Assembly (NCBI RefSeq): GCF_001723175.1
Contig: NC_064654.1
Location: 1,612,001 to 1,676,000, forward strand
Direction: 5' to 3'
From: Penicillium oxalicum
Taxonomy: Eukaryota; Ascomycota; Eurotiomycetes; Eurotiales; Aspergillaceae
DNA: 64,000 bases
Position 1 is the stretch's first letter. Each line of letters opens with the position of its first letter. Both the position numbers and the translations under genes were made by a program. The notes beneath the pieces were generated by a model. That model saw only the letters and a list, made by a program, of their open reading frames with translations. It ran no database searches and had not been told where the DNA came from. Shown here one piece after another: positions 48,126 through 59,383 of the stretch.

Positions 48126-49900
48126 GTTGACCGTTTATTGTTTGAAGCGGCAACTAGAAGACGACGGGAACATAGCCAAATAGAGTCTGATCAACTGTAG
48201 AAAAAGCCGGGGGCCGTTTTGATCTTTAAAACAACTTCTTATGATTTCAATTGCCGTCGGTTGCTGCCCTGGACGCACAAAACTCGATTGCGGCGTTCCC
48301 GTTCGAGCATGTCAGCTGCACCTGATGTGTTCTTGGCTCAGTTGTTGGCCTGTGAAAAGCCATTCAAGTTTGTAGCCAAGCCCAATCGTTGAAGGGGCCA
48401 GTGTTCACGGTGATACAAAAGTCTCAAATGCACCAAGGTTAAAGTCGCGGGCAGAACGCCATCATCTCACGGCATCGAGACTGACAACGAACACTGGTGG
48501 AAAATTTCGTGGGGGGGAAGAGGAGGCTTGGCTAACTCTGTAGTTTGTCCATCCAGCAGGCGTAGGAATCAAGGTGCTGCAGCCTCTCACGCGGGGGCTC
48601 TGGGCCTGGTCAGGCGAAGGTGAGCACTACGGCGTGCCGTGTGCTGATCCCGGCTCAATAGCATCGTGAAGCAGTCGCCGGGATACTTCACATCCAACCA
48701 CCCAGGTCACCAGGTTTGGTAGAAGTGGGTCTGTGGCATCAGATCAGCATTTGACAGCACAAATCAACCGAGGGAAAAGTCGAAGGGTCATCAAGCCGGG
48801 ATGGAGCCCGGGGGGAGCGAGAGAGGGCTCGGCTGATTGTGAATGATCATCGTCCAAATGCGGGGGAAAATCGAGACCCGTTCGACATCCCCGCGAGGAA
48901 ACTCTTGGCACCGGGGGAGCTTGGCTCGAGGTATGAAACAAAGAATTGATGATGACGTTCGAGGCAGTGTGGTAGACGGACCAGCGGTCCGGCGTGGTGT
49001 TGAGGTGCTCAGCGCGGAGATGGAGGAGCTTGAAGGATTGAAGGGAGGGCGTCGTTGGCAATCACGGGTTCGTTTTTACCCCCACAGACATCAACCTCTA
49101 CGCAGGAGAAGCCTTGATCGAAATCCACTCGCCGAACAGGACCGGAGAGGCAAGTCATGAACCGTATTGATTTTGAAAAAGTGTGCTCTATGCTGAGAGA
49201 TCATACCAAATCATCTCAGCAAATCTGATTGAGATACAGTTGCCTACTATACATGAGAATGTTCTTTGTATCCACATTCAAGATGACCTATGATCTTATA
49301 GTATCTTGATAGGAGACATGATTACAAACTAAAAACGCTGCGCAGGTTCCACACTTCGCAGTGTATCCCTGTGCGGGACTCGCGTGGACATGGAGGATCA
49401 TCTTCTCGTCTGATGTCTGACCGAGACAGGGTGAACATCGTGCTCCAGTAGAAGGTATTCATCTTCACTTAACCCAGAGTCAGCATCAGGCAATTACATG
49501 GGCCTATTCTGCCTAACATCGTCCGTGTCGGATGGGAACATGATTCCATGTCCTCGCGAGTCACGAAAGCACCAATCACGGTCCCGAAGTCGACCAACAG
49601 CTGACAACTCACTCTGAGCTCTGAGTCAACGACGAAGTGATTCACGGGATGACTCTAATCAGATTACTAATGTTATCATGTTATCATTTTACCGTCCTTA
49701 CTACCTCCTAAGTTCCCATATTGATCCATAATAGATCAATGGACCAAGACCTTCGAAGACTTCTCTATATAGAACTGTTTATAATCTATTTCACTCTCGA
49801 TGGGTTTCCTCGTTCTCCTCTGGTAGAATGAATTAACCCTAACTTCATCCTCATACTTCCGCCATCAATACCAATATCGTAACAACTCAAGGACACAAGC
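48126..49900. other. 1.8-kb intergenic region between divergent genes
   Basis: It lies upstream of both the sugar transporter (-) and the NmrA-like gene (+). There are G-rich stretches near 48508-48520 and near 48811-48817. An A+T-rich segment near 49670-49790 precedes the NmrA-like start and ends with ATATAGAAC, a possible TATA element. No gene could be supported. Confidence 0.5.
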
Positions 49901-51056
49901 ATGGCCACCACTATCCAAAAAGTTGCCATCTTCGGAGTATGTTCAATATTTCCGATCTCTCCTCATCCGTGATTTTTCTCTCCTCCATAAGAACAAACCA
50001 AAACCCCCCTGCTCTTTCCCTCAAAAACTGACCCCTGATACGGGCATCGGGCAACTTTGGCACTCCTATCACCGCCGCCCTCCAACGTGCTGGCTTCAAC
50101 ATCACCATCATCACTCGAACCGAGTCCACCTCGACTTTCCCCGCCGGTCTACCCATCATCCGCGCGAACTATACCCTCGACAACTTAACCACCGCCCTCA
50201 CCGGCCAGGATGCCGCTATCTGCGTGGTCGGCCCCGGCGGTATCGGAGCCCAGGCCACTATGATCGAGGCCGCCGAAGCCGCCGGCGTTAAACGATTTAT
50301 CGTGAACGACTTTGGCTGGGGTCCCGAATACCACAGCTTACCGGAATTCAGCGCTATTCATGCGCATCGTCGCACTAGCTGGAACCTGGCAAAGGCCAAG
50401 GCCGAGGCGAATCCCACATTTACGTTCACCGGTATCACTACGGGGAATCCAATTGATTGGGTAAGACTTGGCTATTTCTTCTCCCCCTATTTTCTTTCAG
50501 GTCTTTCTTACTTGTGTATATTAAGTGGGGAAGGGTGTAATATTCTATTGTGCTAACTCGTAGTGGTACTTTTTTGTCTCTCTCTTTTCCGGTATAGGCT
50601 ATGAAACGATTCCCTCTAATGGGCTTCGATATTGCCCAGTATTCAGCAACCATCTACGACTCGGGTACGGAGAAATTCACCGCTACCACCCTCGTAGGTA
50701 TCGGGCAGTCGGTCGTCGGCGTCTTGCAGCACCCGGACGAGACGGCGAACCGATTCGTCAAAGTCCTGTCGATCATCACGACGCAAAACGAGCTACTAGA
50801 GGCTTTCCAGCGTGTCACGGGCCGAGAGTGGCCGGTGCAGCGCGCCTCGTCGCGCACTGTGCTCGAGAGCGGACAGCGGAAGTTTCAGGAGGGTATAGGG
50901 AGCTGGAGGTTGGAATTGGCGGTCGCGCAGATGTACGATGAAGGACAGGCGCGATGTGTCGTGGCTCCTTCATGGGAGGGGTCGGATTCTCCATTGTTGG
51001 GGGTACAGAATGAAAGTGCAGATGAGGTGGTGAGCAAGGTTTTGCAGATGCGATGA
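49901..51056 (+). CDS. NmrA-like / isoflavone-reductase-family NAD(P)-binding protein, defective splice acceptor
   Basis: Proposed exons are 49901-49936, 50044-50460 and 50598-51056, giving 303 residues, the usual length. The protein belongs to the atypical short-chain dehydrogenases: VAIFGASGNFGTP (about 8-20) is the glycine-rich dinucleotide loop, ICVVGPGGIGAQ and AGVKRFIVNDFGWGP follow the Rossmann order, and the C-terminal half binds substrate. Related fungal enzymes act on aromatic compounds or sense NADP; the substrate here is unknown. Intron 1 has a good donor (GTATGT) and a branch-like CTGAC, but at the place required by phase and homology it ends in GG (TACGG before GCATCGG), not AG. 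No other AG in the intron rescues the frame. This is either a base error, a mutation inactivating the gene, or a non-canonical site. Intron 2 is normal. Confidence 0.75.
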
Positions 51057-52587
51057 TTTTGTCGAGTGTAGTGTTCAATCCCGTCTACGCCTGGGAACGA
51101 GCCCTTGATTCGTGACAATGTGATGAAGTCTCTTTCTTTTTCTGTCTTTCAGTCTCTCTTCTTTTCTGCGTACTGCCAGTCTACGCTTAGTATGTCGAGG
51201 GGATTTGAAACAGGCAATAGGCCTCGTCGACGAGGTCAACTGCAAAGTACAACACGTCTGGGATATTTGGCGATAGCGTAGCAAAAGCTTTTGCTCCAGG
51301 CGTAGCTCGCGACGTAGGCAAAGAGAGTGTAAGGAGAAAAATTGGGCAGTTTGACGTCTTTGGCAAAAAAAACCGTGGCTGTCAACCATAGTCGCTGATT
51401 TGCAGAGAATAGGAGCGGCGATCATGACTTTCGGCGCTCTTTTCTTGAGTTGTCTGTAAAATCAACGCTTACATTAGATAATTGATCAGATAACTATCTT
51501 CACCCACCATACTCTGGGACAATTTTGAGGCAGACAACACAGGAACCAAGTGAATGCACATCGTGATTGGGGGGGGGGGGGGGGGGGGGGAGGTTTTCAG
51601 CCGATCAGATCAGAGCGCCACAGTCTCTTTCCTTGCAGCTTTCGCCCCTGTTGATGTGTGGATTGGGGGCCAAATTGGTACACCCGCGATTCTCGCGGTC
51701 TCCGGTCGGCGGGGAAAGGGGAGAAGGTCATTCAGGGCGCCGGCTTCGCTGACTGTCGTCGGAGATCCGAATGAGAAGCAGTGTTGCCATGGGCGGATGT
51801 GGCCATGCTTTCCTGACTAGACTGACAGGCTGCCTTTGGCCGTGCTATCAGAAATATAGTGGATTTTAAATACAAACTAGTCGCGTTGCCGTACACAAAA
51901 CACAGTCTCGACGTTGCTCATGCAGGCAAGGTAAGCAGGACAGATGGCACGGTTTTTACTGTCACTCTTGATTTGCAGTGAGCAAGCACAGAGTGGCCAT
52001 TAGTAGGTGACCTTCCGATCGCGAACGGACTCCCAAAGAAACACGAGCTCGAGCGACCTCACGGTATAATGACAAGAACGGCCAAGGAACAGCAGTCACT
52101 GCTGAAGAAGATGAGAACCGCCCACGAGACCAAACGTGTTCCACTCGAAATACCTGGTCTGCATCGACACCAACCCCCAGGACCAAGTCAGTTGTGATAG
52201 CGCCTCGAGCGTGACCGTCTCTCCATCTTTGAACGGCCAAGCTTCCAAGACCTACGGCGCACAATCGAATGGAAAATTGAATATCCACCAATTGCCATGA
52301 AAGACTACAGGTGCATTCAACCGGCGTTGGGGAAATCCTCACCTCTGGTAATCGACGGGGATTCAACGTCGTCGACGTCAAGGCCTGTCGAGAAAATCCA
52401 GCTTTCATGGGCTATCGCTGCCGTGCAGACGAGGTCTCGGCGAGAGTTTTCTTGCGTGTAAAGGCACGTGTGTCATTCAGGCTTTTTTCTGGAACTTGTT
52501 GGAGAGACTCGGGCCTCGATCAATGAGATTATAGTACATAAGTTTGGACCTGCTTGGGGCCCAGGAGCACGGGGATGTGATCCTGTA
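51057..52587. other. Intergenic region with a poly-G run
   Basis: 1.5 kb between the end of the NmrA-like gene (+) and the end of the lipoyltransferase gene (-). Apart from the 22-base G run at 51569-51590, neither a gene nor a repeat could be recognised. Confidence 0.5.
51569..51590 (+). repeat. Poly(G) run of 22 bases
   Basis: Twenty-two consecutive G follow GTGATT and are followed by AGGTTTTCAG. The length is long for fungal DNA. It could form a G-quadruplex, and it is prone to length error in sequencing. Confidence 0.9.
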
Positions 52588-54028
52588 TCACTGGCCTCCT
52601 AGCAGGTCGCCCAGATATTCTGCCAACTCCTGGAGGAAGGCATCCTCGACACCTTCAGAGTCTGACAAGCCTTGCCGAAGCATCTCGGTCCAGCGCTCGG
52701 AGGTGATCTCGTGCAACTTTTGACCGTGCAATATATCTTGCATTCGGCTTGCCTGGTCGGACGCGATTGCGCTGTCTTCGGAGAGGGAGAGATTACTCTC
52801 AATAATGGCGCCGTGTTTGAGACGCAGGAAGACTCGGGTCTATTTAGGGTCAGCCATGTAACTCACATTGAGCCGAGGAGCCATGAGAGGTTGTAAACGT
52901 ACCGAGGGAGGAAGCGTCGCAGGAAGAGGTGGACGCTCACGCGTGTCGTCTTCCGTAGGATGCGTGGAAAAGGTGAACTGAGGGGTTTGGGTGTACTTCC
53001 ATTCCAGCGACTAGAACTCGATTAGCGGGAGCTTCACACAAAGGCCGCCTGTGACAACATCAACGCACCCGCAGCTCTGCAATTCCTTTCCCAATTTCTG
53101 GTTCTTGCTCGCCTTGAGCATCGCTGACAGTCCCCATCACCCAGCGATCGCCGGCAAACAGATCGGGTTCTCCAGCAAGTGCACGTCGTGCTCGACGGAC
53201 AACATCGGTATGCACTCCGTACAATGAGGCGAATTCTTCAACAATATTGTCCATCACCGCTTGCATGGAAAAATACGAATCTGCCAGTGCACTGGAGACA
53301 TTGCCGACAGGCGACCGAACGCTGTCGACACCTCTTGCTTGGATGTACCCTCGAGCCGGGGATCGAAGAAATCGACCCAAATCGTTGATGTTGGGCGAAT
53401 CTAGGAGGCAAGTACCGTGGTGTAGTGCTCGATGGCGAGTTAACTTGAAGGCCGAGCCGGATACTTTTCGGAAGTTTGGCTCATTGCTCGCTGACTCGGT
53501 CACGGGGGACTTCATCACAATGTCGTGTCGTTCATTGACACTGGTGTTGACCGCTCCAATGCGGTGCAGTGCTCGAACGACCATCTCCGCATGCTTATCG
53601 CGGGTGAATGTGGTTCTCGGCGAGATCACACTATAATTAAGATTGCCTTCGTCGTGGAAAACCGCGCCGCCTCCTGATCTTCGCCGAACATAAACCGCGC
53701 CATTGCTACGCCCAGCATTGGGTTGACGATCATTATACAGGACACGTAGATCCGTCTCCAGCCATGGGTTTTGATTACGACCGATCACCACGCATGGACG
53801 GTTGATGTAAAGAAAGAGAATACTCGAGTCAACCGGCGCGTTCTCCAGCAAAAAGTGCTCGATGGAGAGGTTGACGTAAGGATCGGTCGAGAGCGATTGA
53901 TACACCTGGTGTTGAGATGACGGTCGACGCACGAGCTCCGAAAAGCGCTCGAGCGAGTACGAGGAATTATGGCGGATCTGCCTGACACTTCCGTGCAGCG
54001 ACCAGGCAAGACATGGTCGGACAAGCAT
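52588..54028 (-). CDS. AIM22: Mitochondrial lipoyltransferase / lipoate-protein ligase A-like
   Basis: Three exons on the - strand (54028-53069, 53010-52903, 52839-52588) encode 439 residues, all in phase. The enzyme attaches lipoate to lysines of 2-oxoacid dehydrogenase E2 subunits and glycine cleavage H protein in mitochondria. The N-terminus ([20 protein letters not shown]) is an Arg-rich targeting peptide. The LplA fold shows [36 protein letters not shown] (115-133) and the lysine-bearing [19 protein letters not shown] (188-206). The C-terminal accessory domain reads [15 protein letters not shown] and [15 protein letters not shown]. The start is the first ATG in frame; the open frame continues upstream without ATG. 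The symbol is by analogy to yeast AIM22 and is less certain than the family. It is divergent from ARO2. Confidence 0.9.
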
Positions 54029-54306
54029 TTGGAAACGCGCGGAGGGAGTCTGACATGGCTGAAGAATGATGGAAAAGCCCGCGGGGCCGATGGTCGGTGA
54101 CGCTAGTCCGGGAGAGGAAAGTATCGATGAGTCGATTTTCAACTGCGACGGAGTCCGTTTCTTTTTCTGCGGGGCTTACGGAATCTCTGTTGTGGCTATT
54201 CTTTCATATTCTGCTCAGGTTCAATTCATATCACATCCATCTTGCCTTTCCCAGTAGTTTCCTCATCCTCCCCAAAAGAAAACACCTCTTCCCAGAAACC
54301 GCCATC
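54029..54306. promoter_or_regulatory. Divergent promoter of AIM22-like gene and ARO2
   Basis: 278 bp separate the two start codons. A CT-rich leader (CCTCATCCTCCCC) precedes ARO2. No named binding site could be supported. Confidence 0.4.
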
Positions 54307-55651
54307 ATGTCGACGTGGGGTGAGCATTTCCGTGTGACGACGTAGGGTGCCCTCCAAACATCCCTTCCGTCCAAAGTCGCTTGATTGACCATCTTTTTCT
54401 CAGCTATGGCGAGTCACACTGCCGATCGGTCGGCTGTATCGTTGACGGTGTGCCTCCCGGCATGGAGCTCACGGAGGCGGACATCCAGCCTCAAATGACT
54501 CGTCGTCGCCCTGGACAGAGCGCCCTCACCACCCCGCGCGATGAGAAGGACCGGGTCGAGATCCAGTCAGGTACCGAGTTCGGCGTCACACTAGGCACGC
54601 CCATTGCCATGATTGTTCGCAATGAGGACCAGCGCCCCAAGGATTACGGCGGTAGCACGATGGATCTCTACCCCCGGCCCAGCCACGCTGATTTCACCTA
54701 CTTGGAGAAGTACGGTGTGAAGGCCAGCAGTGGTGGTGGCCGCAGCAGTGCCCGTGAGACTATCGGTACGTCAGACCATACCTGGGGATGATGGTGGGAG
54801 AAGCCTCGAAATTCGCACTCGAGCTAACATTTGTCACCTCCAGGCCGTGTCGCCGCTGGCGCTATCGCTGAGAAGTACCTGAAGCTGTCACATAATGTCG
54901 ACATTGTCTCCTTCGTCTCCTCCGTGGGCAACGAGCACCTCTTCCCTCCTACCCTGAAATCCCACCGCTTCTAACCAACCCTGAATACCTCAAGCTTTTG
55001 GAGACTATCGACCGCCAAACGGTGGATCAGTTCATCCCCGTCCGCTGCCCCGACTCCGGCGCGTCTGAGCGCATGACCAAGGTGATTGAGAAGTATCGTG
55101 ATGCCCACGACAGCATCGGAGGAACTGTCACCTGTGTGATCCGCAATGTTCCCGTGGGTCTGGGCGAGCCCTGCTTCGACAAGCTCGAGGCTAAGCTTGC
55201 GCACGCCATGCTGAGCATTCCCGCCACCAAGGGCTTCGAGATCGGCTCCGGCTTCGGTGGTTGCGAGGTGCCCGGTTCCATCCACAACGATCCCTTCGTC
55301 GTCTCTGAGGATGGTCGTCTCAAGACCAAGACCAACAACTCCGGCGGTATTCAGGGTGGTATCTCCAACGGAGCCTCCATCTACTTCCGTGTGGCCTTCA
55401 AGCCTCCCGCGACTATCGGTCAGGCCCAGAGCACCGCCACCTACGCCTTGCAGGATGGTACTCTGGAAGCTAAGGGTCGTCATGATCCATGCGTTGTGCC
55501 TCGCGCTGTGCCCATCGTTGAGGCTATGTCTGCACTGGTCGTCATGGACGCTCTGATGGTGCAGTATGCCCGAGAGAGTGCGAGAAGCATGCTGCCTACG
55601 CTGAACACCACTCTGGCTACCAAGCCCACAACTGCTCCTAAAGAGACTTGA
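54307..55651 (+). CDS. ARO2: Chorismate synthase, with apparent one-base frameshift
   Basis: Three exons (54307-54341, 54404-54765, 54844-55651). The enzyme makes chorismate from EPSP, the last step of the shikimate pathway towards aromatic amino acids; it needs reduced [22 protein letters not shown] and MTRRRPGQS are the N-terminal signature, [20 protein letters not shown] the second signature, and [18 protein letters not shown] the later core. With one base added the product has 401 residues, normal for fungi. At 54951-54954 the frame reads through ACCCTGAAATCC to a stop at TAA. One more C (ACCCC) gives [20 protein letters not shown] and joins the rest of the enzyme. The donor of intron 1 is the weak GTAGGG, fixed by the VTTYGES junction. 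An essential biosynthetic gene is unlikely to be broken, so a sequencing error is the favoured reading. Confidence 0.92.
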
Positions 55652-56507
55652 AGTTATCTATTGAATTAGAGAGATTATCCTTCATCTCAAAGTTATTTGT
55701 TTCAAAGCAGCAAGGTCCAGTGAACAAAAAAAATAATTGACCCCGGAAAATCCCCCTCGCATACAAGACCATTTTCCCAGCTCATAGCTGTCATGATACC
55801 AAATTTCTTTATCTCACATGGTTACTGAGCTAGCCCTCTTGTATTTTCACTTGTCTTGATGTCTCGTGTTGGCCAGCGTGGGCTAGACACATAATCTTTG
55901 AATGAACTGCATGAGCTATGATTAGAAAAGTCGCGCCGTGTCCGCACATTACTTAGACATGATGACGTATGGCAGTTGTAAGTAGAGACGGTGTCTCGAA
56001 AAATCCTGGAAGTTCATGCAAGTATCTATTTGAGGGGCGTTTTAGGGAACATCTTAGCTTATGAGTTCATTGGTCAAATATCAATTGCCTTAAGACTACA
56101 TACACCCTGGCCGTTGGCACTCAAACTTCAGGAACAATACATGTAAGAACATTCAGATCCCCACTAGGCCAGCCAACCAGTATAAGAGGAAGATAAAGAT
56201 TCAAAAGCTTCATATCCAACGAAACCAAATTATTGGATTTAAAAAAGACAGGCGACTGAAAAGAAAAATCGCTTCAAAAGATCACCAGGCAAGCATCAAT
56301 TCAGTGATCGTCAAAGACATAAGGGCATCAATCAAGACTTTGTGCGACTTTCGTCATGTCGAAAATAAACAATTCAAGGAGTCATCCCAAGGCTGCTTGT
56401 AGGAAGAAGAAGAGGAGGAGGAGGAGGAGGAGGAGAGACCAGGAATCAAAGAGTGCTGAGCTGAGCAAGTCAACGAGCTGGCAGTCATCTAGGAACCTCC
56501 ATTGAAT
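55652..56507. other. ARO2 / kelch gene convergent intergenic region
   Basis: 856 bp between gene ends. A-rich tracts near 55725-55735 are likely ARO2 3'-end signals. A trinucleotide repeat lies at 56401-56436. Nothing else was recognised. Confidence 0.5.
56401..56436 (+). repeat. GAA/GAG trinucleotide microsatellite
   Basis: AAGAAGAAG passes into about eight AGG/GAG units. It lies about 70 bp after the stop of the kelch gene, probably in its 3' UTR. Confidence 0.85.
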
Positions 56508-59383
56508 TTAACGGCTGACCCGACGATTCCCCATCGAATCGCTCACACGCCGGAAGCCACCGCTGGTAGAGCGTTCGGAGATATTATCCATATCACGAGC
56601 GGAAGCGTTGACGACGCGGAGCTTTTCACGGGGTACAGTATAAGTCATCTGCACACTACGACCCTCCGCGGCGCCCTCGACGTCCCAGTCATCTTCAAGG
56701 TCGTCACATGTCTCATCATCACCAAGGTAGCCCGGTGCTCCGATGAACAAATCATCGCGTGTGCCACGAGGCATACCAAACGGACCTTCCGAAAGGCGCT
56801 TCTTCGCGTTCCAGTCTCTTGCACCTTGCTTGCGGCGGAAAAGCTCGGCTGAAGCACTGACAGTACGGCGAGGTGTATTGGTCCCGCTTGCCACAGTTGC
56901 CGGACCCAAGCTTTGGAGTGCACTCCGGCGATCTATGCCGATGCTCGGGAAGCCGTGTCGTCTTCCTCGTCGCGCTGGGAGGTTGAGCCACCGCGACGGG
57001 TCAGTGTTAGCGCGCGACGGACAGTGTTCATCATCCAGTCCGATGCCTTGGGCTTCATCCCAGGCGGTAACTTGGAAGGCGAGGTGCTCCTTGGGGTGAT
57101 CGAGCTGGCGGGATCATTGCTATTGTGAAGCAGACCCTCAATCTCGGCTTGTTGATGGGAGAAATTCGTCTGTGCAGTGGAGTAGGAATCTGTCGATGAT
57201 TTTTCCGAAGGGGCTGGAGGACCATCTTCATCGCTCTGGGGCGCCGCCGTGATGAGGTGTTCGGTACCATGACTGCTAAGGCGAGAGGTTGCTCCGACTA
57301 AAACAGCCCTGGCTTGAGAAACTTGTCCCATCGGCTTAGCCGTGGCCGAGCAGAATGAAAAGGCTGACGAATCAGACAAGTTTGTGGAGGTCCTTTCGCT
57401 CTTACTCGCCGGCGAAGCCCGTCCATCTGATGCAGAATTAGGCTCTTTCCGGCGACTGTAAAATGGGCCGAGGCCCACCCCGAAGATTGTTGGCCGTGGG
57501 GTTGAGAAAGGGTCATCTGTAAAGGGATCTTCGGACTCCTTCGTCACCGCGTCTGGCTCATCGGGAATGGTTGACATAAGTCGTTCTCGAGACAAAGCCT
57601 CGTCCTCGTCACGCTCATCGATTGGATGGATTTCACTTATTTCACTGCGGCGATAGTCGGCAAAGCTCAATGGTCGATACGCCCGTGGCTGGCTCACAGG
57701 GGACGTGGGCTTGGTAGGGCTGAGTGGTTCAGAAAGCAGGCCTGTCCTCTCAGCAACCCCATCCCGAGGCTCGTTCCAGGACGAAGGCCGAGAGGCACTT
57801 CCCCGGGCCGCTGTCCAAGAAGGGTGCGAAGAGGGCACCAGGGTTTGCTTCTCGCTCATTTGCGAGCTTCTGATACTGCTCGACTGATGGCGCTCGTCTC
57901 CAGTCCAGAAATGCGCACGTTCGGCGCCTATCGCCAGATCACGAAGTTGCGAATTGCGCTTGTTCCGCGTGGCCCGCTTTCGAAGGTATCCATAAGCACA
58001 AATGAAAATCACTATGACTATGGGAAGACCAAGACCTATCCCAAGGCCAAGGCCTAACTTTTGACTCGAAGATAAGGAGTGGTGAGCAGGAGCCGCTGGG
58101 GGAGATGTGATGGCGTGAGGATTAGAGTAAGAAGTCATCCACCTGCTTGAGGTGGTGTTAAACAGGTAGACTTGGGAGTTGCGCTCGACTAAGGGTGCTG
58201 CTCGCTTGGCAGATGAGCCTTTGGGAATAGTGTAGCCTCCGGTGATCATCAAGATATCTCCTGGCAGCATCGCCACAGAATGACCAAAGAGTCCGGTACC
58301 CTCGATCATCCCCGTTCCTGATTGAGGAGGTTCGGTCCATGACCATGGGCCAGTGCCACCATACTCTTCGCCGATATTCAAAATCACAAGTTGAGGGTTC
58401 GCAGGGGTTGACGTATCTCCCACCCAGCCACCGACAACAAAGACTTTTGTTCCATCTCCTGACAGCACAGCTGCGTGACCAGATCGGGGTTCCACCATCG
58501 ATACGTCTCTGATCGCCAGCTCGGTTCTCAAGGAAGGTTCAGAATTCACCGTAACAAAGGTCCAACTGTTCTGGGGAACGGAGAAGATTGCCAGCTGAGA
58601 CATGTTGAGAAACGCCTGTTGAGTGTGGCCACCAATGAGCAGAAAATCTTGCTGGGTCTGAGTCTGAGACTTGGTTGCTGGAAGTGCGACAGCAGCCATC
58701 CCAGCCTCGGGAACGGGGGGCGCGCGATCTCCAGTGATCACGGCCGAGTACTGGGGGGTTTTTCGAGATTCTCCATCGATCATCACCATCGACTGCGAGT
58801 AGTTTGCTGCCGAGATCCACGTATCAGCTGTAGTATTGGCAAAGGGACACATGCCTCCGAATGAGTAGAATGTAGGCACAGGAGACCGGCTGGAGGAGAA
58901 CGAGAAGCCAGCAGCCAAATAATTTGGCCTGGCCAGACCCTCTGTAGTGTCCACCTCATACTGTATCCAGGACCCATTGCCAATCGTGCTGTTACTATCC
59001 GGGGTAAATTGCCAAAGATAATCAGCCGTCGCCGCCCCTTTGCGACAGTCTCCCTCAAAGACCGAGATCACGCCATAAGTATCGATGACCGGAGTGAAAC
59101 TTGCATTTTGTCTCGTCCCTGAGAATGGAACCCTGGAGAGCAAAGTGTGAAACTCTGGGGCTTGAGGATCCAGACTCTGAGAGATGTTCAGAGACAGGAA
59201 CTCAATTTCGTTGTCGTGGGAGCTGCTGGGCTGCAATATGTAGACAAGTGCATTGTCACGAGATGGAGAGAGGAAGGCTGAAGATGGGTTGTAGGGAAGA
59301 GCAGCGGCGGCCTCGTTGAGAAAAGTGCACAAGAGCAATGCGTGCAAAAGCGGGCTGCGCTGGCAGCGTCGACGAAGCTCCAT
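56508..59383 (-). CDS. Large kelch-repeat single-pass membrane protein, with apparent frameshift
   Basis: A single exon on the - strand. The N-terminus has a signal peptide (LLHALLLCTFLNEAAAALP, 12-30). Residues 30-420 form a beta-propeller-like extracellular region with kelch-type blades, for example RSGHAAVLSGDGTKVFVVGG (300-319) and FGHSVAMLPGDILMITGGY (366-384), and many N-glycosylation sites. One membrane segment lies at about 443-466 (GLPIVIVIFICAYGYL), followed by a basic stop-transfer RKRATRNKR and a long Ser/Pro-rich cytoplasmic tail. The frame closes at residue 816. A further protein-like segment follows in another frame, with LFRRKQGARDWNAKKRLSE and YTVPREKLRVVN, down to 56508. The total length is one base short of a multiple of three. 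One extra base near 56944-56949 would join SR to SIGIDRRSALQSLG and give about 958 residues. Orthologues may act in cell polarity or wall sensing, but the function is not established. Confidence 0.8.

Noticed and set aside
53060..54142. Longer N-terminus for the lipoyltransferase starting at 54142
   Set aside because: The extension begins with a TTG codon, and there is no in-frame ATG before 54028, where a typical mitochondrial targeting peptide begins.
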